This document shows positions 5,097-10,657 of a stretch of 10,657 nt of DNA, piece by piece. Below the pieces are notes generated by a model, which did not search any database, was not told the DNA's origin, and was given only the letters and a program-made list of their open reading frames with translations. The stretch is taken from the NCBI GenBank assembly GCA_945787485.1, contig CALZHV010000063.1, positions 1 to 10,657 on the forward strand, in the 5' to 3' direction. Origin of the DNA: an uncultured Lachnospiraceae bacterium (GTDB lineage: Bacteria; Bacillota; Clostridia; Lachnospirales; Lachnospiraceae). Position 1 is the stretch's first letter. Each line of letters begins with the position of its first letter. The position numbers and the translations under genes are program-made.

Positions 5097-7630
5097 GTAT
5101 ACATTTCGTTACTCCTCTTACTGAGTGACGACTCAAATTCACTTCTTGTAACTTTTACTTCTTCATCCAGCATCGGGTCATAGTACCTGATGTGGGTGGA
5201 GTTGTAACTGATAATAAGTACATATCTTCCATCATCTATGCGCGCGGCAATCGGAACATCTCTATCCAGGAAATATAGTGCAGTCGACAAATCAATTCCG
5301 GAGATATCAATTCCTACACCTGATGTATTCTTTTCAAATGCCTCCTGCCATGAACTACAGCCTTTTATATCTTCATATTGAACTCTGCTGTCAATGTATT
5401 CAATGCACATATATGCGCATGCCTTGAGTGTGGATTTTATATTTTTACAAGGAAAATGTCTTATTTCATCCGCAATTGTATTGTATTCTGTTGTGTCAAC
5501 GCTTCTGTAAATTGTGTTTCCCTTGTTATCAACTACAAGTCCGATTTTTCCATCTTCTATCGATGAAATAGCCCGTCCCGCACTATTGTACTCACTGTCA
5601 TATCCCGTATCATAAAATACATAATAATTGTCTTCATTTGTAGATGTCTTAATATCAAATTCTTTATAATTTTGTTCATCCTTCGACTTTGTTATTATAT
5701 AAGTTACATTGTCTGAAATATAAATGTTAGACGGAAATATCATATCCACCTGATTATATTCAATATTATCGAAATTAACCATTAACGAAACATTGTTTTT
5801 AGTTAAATCCTTTTTGTAAGAGATAAAATCCGGTTCAGCTTCTGCAAAGAAATTATTCTCCTTTGTCGCTCTTTTAAGATAAATTTTATCTTCGTCAACT
5901 CTGGCATTCATTATATAAAGACCTTTTTTTGAATAATTCTTAACCATTTCTCCATCCGGTTTTTCTATAAGAAGTTCATACAAAGGAAGAATTGCTTCCC
6001 TGTTTGCAGTAATGATTATGTCATTTGCATTTGCTTTGCCAAAAATCAGGTCATTATTTACAAAACCAAGTGCAAGAAATCTGTCTGATTCCTTTCCTTC
6101 CTCGCAAAAGACTTCTTCAGTTTCGAAGTTGTGAAGATAAATTTTTTTAACCTCGGAATCATTTACATTATCCGGATAAGCTACTATTTTTCTATTCTCA
6201 GATACATAATATTTATCTGATGTAAGTCCCTCCGCAACAATTTCCTTACTCATATTATTCATGTCGATTTTATAAATCACACCGTCAAGCAGAAAATAAA
6301 ATTCATTTCTTTCTTCACTGTAATATGTGAACTTCCCCACTTCCTGCTTCATAACAGAATATGCCTCATCGCACTGTACGAAAAATTCTTCTTTAATACG
6401 ATTATCCTCTGCAGTATAAGTATATAAAGACAATCCGTTTTGACCTTCATGTGCACCTCTTGGCATATAACCATATACAACAAATCTGATATTTCCTTCG
6501 TCATCCAAATCTGCAATATTAATATCGATATTTGAATTCATTGTTCTTTGATCTGTATAATCTCCTGAGTTGTAGCTGAAAACTCTCACTATGTCATCGC
6601 TCACATAATCGTATAACCACAATTGTCCCCGTTTTACAAATCCAAGCTTAGTATTATCCTCTGAACTGACAAATTCCACATCTTTATTATCTGCAATGCC
6701 AAGACTTATTGCATTTATATCTTTTTTAATATATGACGCATCAAAGAAACTGTCCTGATATCTGTCGTATGAAAGTACTTTGACTTCTTCAGAAAAATTT
6801 TCGTATCTTCCGCTTACATATTCTTCAATATTGTAAAAATGACTTATTTCATCATTGACTGTTTCAGCAATATATTCATATTTTACAACTGCAAAATTGC
6901 TGTCAACCTCTGTAATCTGAGGAATAATTCCTGATACAATAATCGGGTACATATCGCCCCAGCAAACCATATTATAGGATGCATTCAAATTAACATGAGA
7001 CATATCATTGTCCGCTTCAGTACCCTTAGGATTAATGTATTTGTATACAAGATTATCCTCTTTATTTATGTCCTTTTCAAATGTTGCGTTGCGAAATTCA
7101 TTTGCAGATCTTATTATCGCACTCAAATGCTGCTCATCAAGATTTACAACTCTCGTATAATACCTTGCTTTTTCTCCTTCAGCGTTTTCAGCTATAAATA
7201 CCAACATATATTCCTGATTTTTTTTCATATCCATACGAAACTTAACGCTAAAGCTTTTGTATCCGTTTTTTTCAGGCAGCTGCTCAGGTTCTCCGTTTTC
7301 CACAAGTGAATCACCCGACACGGTTCTAAGCTCATACGAAAATTTCTGTCCATAAGAATAATCATCATCAAGCAAAATATTTACTCCGTAATCATCATTA
7401 AGAGGTACAACGCTTTCCCTCATTAATGTAGTTGACATAACTTGTGTATATCCTTGCATTTTGTTTATCATCTGGTTTTCAAACTCGCAATATGCTATAG
7501 GTAAAACCGCTTCTTCCATTTCTCTTGACACCGACTCAAGATTTACGTTATTCAATTTATTTACAAGAAAGGCTGTTGTTATTGCTACAACCAGAAAAAC
7601 AACAACCTTTATTATGTTCTTCTTAATCAT
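5081..7630 (-). CDS. Membrane-anchored extracytoplasmic protein with propeller-like region and degenerate C39-peptidase-like C-terminus
   Basis: I do not recognise a named function. The 849-residue product begins with lysines and one hydrophobic helix at about 6-26 (IIKVVVFLVVAITTAFLV), without a lipobox, so it should be anchored with the rest outside. Residues about 75-162 look like a beta-sandwich (alternating strands ending YYTRVV). Residues about 325-700 contain many short strand pairs such as RGQLWLYDYVSDD and NEFYFLLDGVIYKID, suggestive of a beta-propeller. Residues about 728-840 resemble a C39-like papain fold: KACAYMC with a candidate Cys at 738, GIDLSTALYFLDRDVPIAARIDD, then GRYVLIISY and YYDP. 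The catalytic His usually found in that GHxV-type strand is replaced (GRYVLI), so activity is doubtful. The ATG is three bases after the upstream gene's stop, implying coupled translation; the nearest AGGAG-type site is 16 bases away. Confidence 0.8.
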   Translation of the reverse strand: MIKKNIIKVVVFLVVAITTAFLVNKLNNVNLESVSREMEEAVLPIAYCEFENQMINKMQGYTQVMSTTLMRESVVPLNDDYGVNILLDDDYSYGQKFSYELRTVSGDSLVENGEPEQLPEKNGYKSFSVKFRMDMKKNQEYMLVFIAENAEGEKARYYTRVVNLDEQHLSAIIRSANEFRNATFEKDINKEDNLVYKYINPKGTEADNDMSHVNLNASYNMVCWGDMYPIIVSGIIPQITEVDSNFAVVKYEYIAETVNDEISHFYNIEEYVSGRYENFSEEVKVLSYDRYQDSFFDASYIKKDINAISLGIADNKDVEFVSSEDNTKLGFVKRGQLWLYDYVSDDIVRVFSYNSGDYTDQRTMNSNIDINIADLDDEGNIRFVVYGYMPRGAHEGQNGLSLYTYTAEDNRIKEEFFVQCDEAYSVMKQEVGKFTYYSEERNEFYFLLDGVIYKIDMNNMSKEIVAEGLTSDKYYVSENRKIVAYPDNVNDSEVKKIYLHNFETEEVFCEEGKESDRFLALGFVNNDLIFGKANANDIIITANREAILPLYELLIEKPDGEMVKNYSKKGLYIMNARVDEDKIYLKRATKENNFFAEAEPDFISYKKDLTKNNVSLMVNFDNIEYNQVDMIFPSNIYISDNVTYIITKSKDEQNYKEFDIKTSTNEDNYYVFYDTGYDSEYNSAGRAISSIEDGKIGLVVDNKGNTIYRSVDTTEYNTIADEIRHFPCKNIKSTLKACAYMCIEYIDSRVQYEDIKGCSSWQEAFEKNTSGVGIDISGIDLSTALYFLDRDVPIAARIDDGRYVLIISYNSTHIRYYDPMLDEEVKVTRSEFESSLSKRSNEMYTYTSQ

Positions 7631-7633
7631 CAG

Positions 7634-8023
7634 TTAAAAAAATCTGCTCCTTCTTTTATATCTGCTACGTCTAATTATAAATTCATTGCACACCAAAACT
7701 TCTATCATATATTTAAGATTATTATCCTCATCATCATTACAGCTCACTTTGCTGTAAACTCTCCGTGCAACAGCTAACATTGACTCCTTATCAGGAATTG
7801 CTGACAGCATTGAGCTGCCTTCATATTCGAGCATATCACATTCCTCTTCTATAAGCACCATTATTATTCGTGCCCTGGCAGGATAAAGTGACATAATGTA
7901 ATCTCTGTCTAAATCTATCTCGTGTTCTATTCCCTGCCATATCTCCGGTGTGTCAAGAACACTGTTCATATACATATCTATCTTTTTCATCTGCTCGTTA
8001 TTCAGCAAAAAATCCGACTGCAT
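7634..8023 (-). CDS. Conserved hypothetical protein, 129 aa, soluble and helical
   Basis: The function is not recognised. The product is predicted to be mostly alpha-helical, with no signal peptide or membrane segment. The middle carries a distinctive segment, LYPARARIIMVLIEEECDMLEYEGS at about residues 46-70, of a kind I recall from uncharacterised Lachnospiraceae proteins. The end is strongly basic (RRSRYKRRSRFF). GAGGT lies five bases before the ATG at 8023, supporting the start. The stop codon is three bases before the ATG of the 849-aa membrane-anchored protein, so the two are almost certainly co-translated and may act together. It follows pfkA on the same strand across a hairpin-containing gap. 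Confidence 0.8.
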   Translation of the reverse strand: MQSDFLLNNEQMKKIDMYMNSVLDTPEIWQGIEHEIDLDRDYIMSLYPARARIIMVLIEEECDMLEYEGSSMLSAIPDKESMLAVARRVYSKVSCNDDEDNNLKYMIEVLVCNEFIIRRSRYKRRSRFF

Positions 8024-8044
8024 ATTTACCTCACATTATAACAA

Positions 8045-8092
8045 GCAGACAATTGCACACATCATTTATCGGATGCTTCTGCAATTGTCTGC
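8045..8092 (-). terminator. Hairpin after pfkA, probable terminator or attenuator
   Basis: A perfect 13-bp inverted repeat pairs 8045-8057 (gcagacaattgca) with 8080-8092 (tgcaattgtctgc) around a 22-nt loop that can form an inner catc/gatg stem. It lies 41 bp after the pfkA stop and 21 bp before the 129-aa gene start. On the minus strand only TTGTTAT follows, a weak U-tract, so partial read-through into the next two genes is plausible. Apart from this hairpin I see nothing further in the 110-bp gap. Confidence 0.6.
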
Positions 8093-8133
8093 CATTTATT
8101 ATAATATATGATAATTATCTGATTATGCCACTA

Positions 8134-9213
8134 TTAATCGCCAAATGATATTCCGAGCATTTTTGCGTTCTTTACGATTGTATCGTCAGGTGACACATAT
8201 TTCAACTTACCTGCTGATTCGCTAAGCGGAATAGCAGTAACATCATTATCCTTCATAACTACAAGTTTTCCATAATCCTCATTTTTTATGAGTTCTGCTG
8301 CATACGCACCAAATCTGCTCGAAATAACTCTGTCATAAGGAACAGGACTTCCGCCTCTTTGTGTGTGTCCCGGAACCGTAACTCTTATGTCCATTCCACA
8401 ACATTCCTTAATTTTATCAGCAACTTCGTATGCAACTGACGGATACTTCTGTGCTGCTTCAGCAATCGCTTTCTTTCTTTCCTTCTTCGGAAGCTCTGCA
8501 ACCTCTTTTGATATTGCACCCTCAGCTACAGCAAGAATTGAGAAGCCTTTTCCTGCCTTTGTTCTCTTCTCAAGTGCCTTACAAACCTTATTTATATCAT
8601 AAGGGATCTCAGGAATAAGAATAATATCCGCACCCGATGCAATACCGGCATGCAATGTAATCCATCCAACCTTATGTCCCATAACCTCAACAATAAATAC
8701 TCTGTTATGTGAGCAGGCTGTTGTGTGAATACAATCAATAGCATTTGTAGCTATATCCACGGCACTCTGGAAACCAAAAGTCATGTCAGTCCCCCAGATA
8801 TCATTGTCAATTGTCTTTGGAAGACCGATAACATTAAGGCCTTCCTCGCTGAGAAGATTAGCTGTTTTCTGTGAGCCGTTTCCACCCAAAACAACAAGAC
8901 AGTCAAGCTTTAATTTCTTGTACGTATCCTTCATGGCCTTAACCTTATCAAGACCATCTTCTGTCGGAACACCCATCATCTTAAATGGCTGTCTTGAACT
9001 TCCAAGAATAGTTCCACCTTTTGTAAGAATGCCCGAAAAATCGTCTGAGCTCAACTTTTTGTAATTTCCATACATAAGTCCCTTGTAACCTTCAAGGAAT
9101 CCATATATTTCCACATCATCATAAATGTTGTAAAGGCCTTTTACAACACCTCTCATAGTTGCATTGAGCGCCTGACAATCTCCTCCGCTAGTCAACATAC
9201 CAATTCTCTTCAT
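8134..9213 (-). CDS. pfkA: 6-phosphofructokinase (K-type, phosphoryl donor uncertain)
   Basis: The product phosphorylates fructose 6-phosphate to fructose 1,6-bisphosphate, the committed step of glycolysis, in the cytoplasm. It is 359 residues, slightly longer than the 320-residue E. coli enzyme. Motifs seen are TSGGDCQALNA at 8-18, GTILGSSR at 67-74, GGNGS at 110-114, PKTIDND at 132-138 with the catalytic Asp at 136, VEVMGHKVGW at 175-184 and HTQRGGSP at 283-290. Gly at 113 matches the ATP-type Gly104 of E. coli, while Lys at 133 replaces Gly124, the residue found in pyrophosphate-dependent and mixed-clade enzymes. ATP use is likely, but PPi cannot be excluded. GAGGT lies seven bases before the ATG. 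It is probably the last gene of the dnaX-ybaB-recR-pfkA transcript, 32 bp after recR. Confidence 0.93.
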   Translation of the reverse strand: MKRIGMLTSGGDCQALNATMRGVVKGLYNIYDDVEIYGFLEGYKGLMYGNYKKLSSDDFSGILTKGGTILGSSRQPFKMMGVPTEDGLDKVKAMKDTYKKLKLDCLVVLGGNGSQKTANLLSEEGLNVIGLPKTIDNDIWGTDMTFGFQSAVDIATNAIDCIHTTACSHNRVFIVEVMGHKVGWITLHAGIASGADIILIPEIPYDINKVCKALEKRTKAGKGFSILAVAEGAISKEVAELPKKERKKAIAEAAQKYPSVAYEVADKIKECCGMDIRVTVPGHTQRGGSPVPYDRVISSRFGAYAAELIKNEDYGKLVVMKDNDVTAIPLSESAGKLKYVSPDDTIVKNAKMLGISFGD

Positions 9214-9245
9214 CCCAATTACCTCACTTTCTGCCTAAGTATCGG

Positions 9246-9845
9246 CTAAATTGTAATTCTTCCATCCAATGCACGAAGTAAAGTAACCTCGTCTATACAT
9301 TCCAAATCTCCACCTACCGGAACACCACTCGCAATCCTTGATGTGATTATTCCCGAAGGTTTGATAAGTTTTGAAATATACATTGCTGTTGCTTCTCCTT
9401 CGACACTTGAATTAGTAGCAATAATAACTTCCTCTATATCCTGCTGTTCCAATCTCAAAATAAGCTCTTTAAGCTTTATTTCGTTGGCACCAATTCCCAT
9501 TGCCGGATTTATCACCCCATGTAAAACATGATATACACCTTTATACTGCCCACATCTTTCATATGCCGCCATATCTCTCGGACTTTCAACCACCATAATA
9601 ACCTTATGGTCACGTTTTTCCGATGAACAAATAGGACAAATTTCCCTGTCTGTTATAGTATAACAATTTTTGCAAAATTTAATATTGGTTTTTGCATTTA
9701 TTATCGCTTCTGAAAGACTTTTTGCTCTGTCTTCCGGCATGTTAATAATGTGAAAAGCAAGTCTTTGTGCGCTTTTCCCTCCTATGCCGGGAAGTCTTGA
9801 TAGTTCTTCTATTAACTTGTTAACATGTCCGCCATAAATGTCCAT
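9246..9845 (-). CDS. recR: Recombination protein RecR
   Basis: RecR works with RecO (and RecF) to load RecA onto SSB-coated single-stranded DNA during gap repair. The protein is 199 residues, the normal length, with the domains in canonical order. A helix-hairpin-helix lies at about 17-32 (RLPGIGGKSAQRLAFH), a four-Cys zinc finger uses Cys58, Cys61, Cys70 and Cys73, and a Toprim domain spans about 80-175. The Toprim domain contains VVESPRD at 85-91 and ATNSSVEGEATA at 143-154. The C-terminal ASGVPVGGDLE motif is intact apart from a Cys after LE where others often have Tyr. The start overlaps the ybaB stop by one base (TAATG), a classic arrangement for translational coupling. Confidence 0.97.
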   Translation of the reverse strand: MDIYGGHVNKLIEELSRLPGIGGKSAQRLAFHIINMPEDRAKSLSEAIINAKTNIKFCKNCYTITDREICPICSSEKRDHKVIMVVESPRDMAAYERCGQYKGVYHVLHGVINPAMGIGANEIKLKELILRLEQQDIEEVIIATNSSVEGEATAMYISKLIKPSGIITSRIASGVPVGGDLECIDEVTLLRALDGRITI

Positions 9846-10201
9846 TAGAAAGGAAATCCTCCGCCGAGTCCTCCGGTAATTTTGCCCATCTGTGTCTGCT
9901 GATCTTCATCCTGTAATCTTATAGCTTCATTTACTGCTGCCATTACATTTTCCTGAATATCTTCAAAAAGGTCTTCATCATCTCTATCGAATGCATCCTG
10001 ATCTATAACAATTTCTGTTATTTCCTTCTTGCCGTTTATCTTTACTTTTACAACTCCGCCACCTGCTGATGCTTCGTATTCTTTCTCCTCAAGTGCTTTT
10101 GTTGTCTCCTCCATCTGCTTCTGCATCTTCTGCGCCTGCTTCATCAGATTATTCATATTTCCGGGCATCATTCCACCCGGATATCCACCTCTTTTTGCCA
10201 T
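9845..10201 (-). CDS. ybaB: YbaB/EbfC family nucleoid-associated protein
   Basis: This small DNA-binding protein of the YbaB/EbfC family forms dimers shaped like tweezers and binds the nucleoid. It is 118 residues. A Gly/Met-rich N-terminus carries GGYPGGMMPGNMNNLM and is followed by a coiled-coil helix, KQAQKMQKQMEETTKALEE, at about 21-39. Next come the family core ASAGGGVVKVKINGKKEI at about 45-62, a helix rich in acidic residues, and a C-terminal GGLGGGFPF tail. A strong GGAGG site lies seven bases upstream of the ATG. It sits between dnaX (19 bp upstream) and recR (one-base overlap), the order conserved across many bacteria. Confidence 0.95.
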   Translation of the reverse strand: MAKRGGYPGGMMPGNMNNLMKQAQKMQKQMEETTKALEEKEYEASAGGGVVKVKINGKKEITEIVIDQDAFDRDDEDLFEDIQENVMAAVNEAIRLQDEDQQTQMGKITGGLGGGFPF

Positions 10202-10220
10202 TTTTAATCCTCCTGTTTAA

Positions 10221-10657
10221 TTATTTTCTTTCTATGGCTATGCCATCTATATTAAGACCTAAAATGTTGTGTAGATCTATTTTTTCTTCCTTTACCTGTT
10301 TCGAATTAACTTTTCTGAATTCAATGCTTATTTTTCTGCCCATAAGCTCTGATAAATGTATCTCGAAATCTTTTCTGTTTTTCTCCTGTTCAAAATAAGC
10401 TATGGCAAGAGAATTAGCCTCCACATCCTCGAAGCTTGCTCTTAAATATCCCGGTTCATCGCCCGGAGTAAGCATCATACTATCCATAAACATTTTTACA
10501 GGTTTTACAGAATGCTCTTTTATATAAGTTGACATTGCGGCAATAAGCTTAAGTTCATCAAGAGTTGCCTCATCGTAGCTCTCACGAAGCTGCTCAAGTA
10601 TTTTTTCCTCAAGTTCTTTCTTCTGTTCAGCACTGAGCTCATTGCGCTTATATTTCT
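10221..10657 (-). CDS. dnaX: DNA polymerase III subunit gamma/tau, C-terminal part (partial)
   Basis: The frame is open from the right edge to a stop at 10221, giving 145 visible codons. The internal ATG at 10535 is not a real start, because the frame continues upstream with no stop. The ATPase core lies outside the window. What is visible is a charged helical stretch (KELEEKILEQLRESYDEATLDELK) and then a C-terminal domain with YLRASFEDVEANSLAIAYF and LSELMGRKISIEFRKV. This resembles the tau C-terminal domain, where a segment like LxExLGRxVxxxF recurs. The identification leans on position, directly upstream of ybaB-recR, more than on motifs. The product would be the clamp-loader subunit that organises the replicative polymerase. 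Confidence 0.75.
   Translation of the reverse strand, partial: KYKRNELSAEQKKELEEKILEQLRESYDEATLDELKLIAAMSTYIKEHSVKPVKMFMDSMMLTPGDEPGYLRASFEDVEANSLAIAYFEQEKNRKDFEIHLSELMGRKISIEFRKVNSKQVKEEKIDLHNILGLNIDGIAIERK

Noticed and set aside
5122..5135. Small palindrome tgagt-gacg-actca near the lysA-like/849-aa gene junction
   Set aside because: It has only a 5-bp stem, no U-tract in either direction, and lies within coding sequence, so it is not a convincing terminator.
8035..8043. Extended -10-like TGTTATAAT on the minus strand before the 129-aa gene
   Set aside because: There is no matching -35, and transcription would begin almost at the start codon, removing the ribosome site from the message.
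10221..10535. A separate 104-aa gene starting at ATG 10535
   Set aside because: The same frame continues without a stop to the window edge and no ribosome site precedes the ATG, so it is the end of a larger gene, probably dnaX.

Overview
The window looks like chromosomal DNA of a low-GC Firmicute, most likely a member of the Lachnospiraceae (Clostridia). This rests on the AT-rich sequence, strong AGGAGG-type ribosome sites, the dnaX-ybaB-recR order, and proteins that resemble Lachnospiraceae versions of MltG, a DUF624 membrane protein, a diaminopimelate-decarboxylase-like enzyme and a K-type phosphofructokinase. A genus cannot be given. No mobile element, CRISPR array, tRNA or rRNA was seen.

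Layout. (1) Positions 1-2129, minus strand: mltG (septal peptidoglycan terminase) is followed by a protein whose N-terminal domain resembles DUF6382 and which runs off the left edge in a long acidic repeat linker, probably on the way to an FHA domain. (2) Positions 2246-2764, plus strand: a cyclophilin-type peptidyl-prolyl isomerase diverges from mltG, and the two may share a symmetric -10 element. (3) A strong bidirectional terminator at 2790-2834 separates it from a convergent DUF624 membrane protein with a very acidic, repetitive C-terminal tail (2843-3700, minus). (4) A divergent promoter region (3701-3845) drives that gene leftward and a lysA-like gene rightward (3846-5096). (5) The lysA-like gene overlaps by 16 bp, tail to tail, a large minus-strand gene for an 849-residue membrane-anchored extracytoplasmic protein with a degenerate C39-peptidase-like C-terminus. 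That gene is preceded by a tightly spaced 129-residue hypothetical gene. (6) Positions 8134-10657, minus strand: the C-terminal part of dnaX, then ybaB, recR and pfkA, closely packed and ending at a 13-bp-stem hairpin.

The right half is a replication/repair cluster (clamp-loader subunit, nucleoid-associated protein, RecR) followed by a glycolytic gene. The left half is cell-envelope biology (peptidoglycan synthesis control, membrane protein, extracytoplasmic isomerase or chaperone). The least understood part is the 129-aa/849-aa pair at 5081-8023. Several longest-ORF starts are probably wrong (mltG, ppi, DUF624, lysA), and ribosome sites were used to choose shorter ones.
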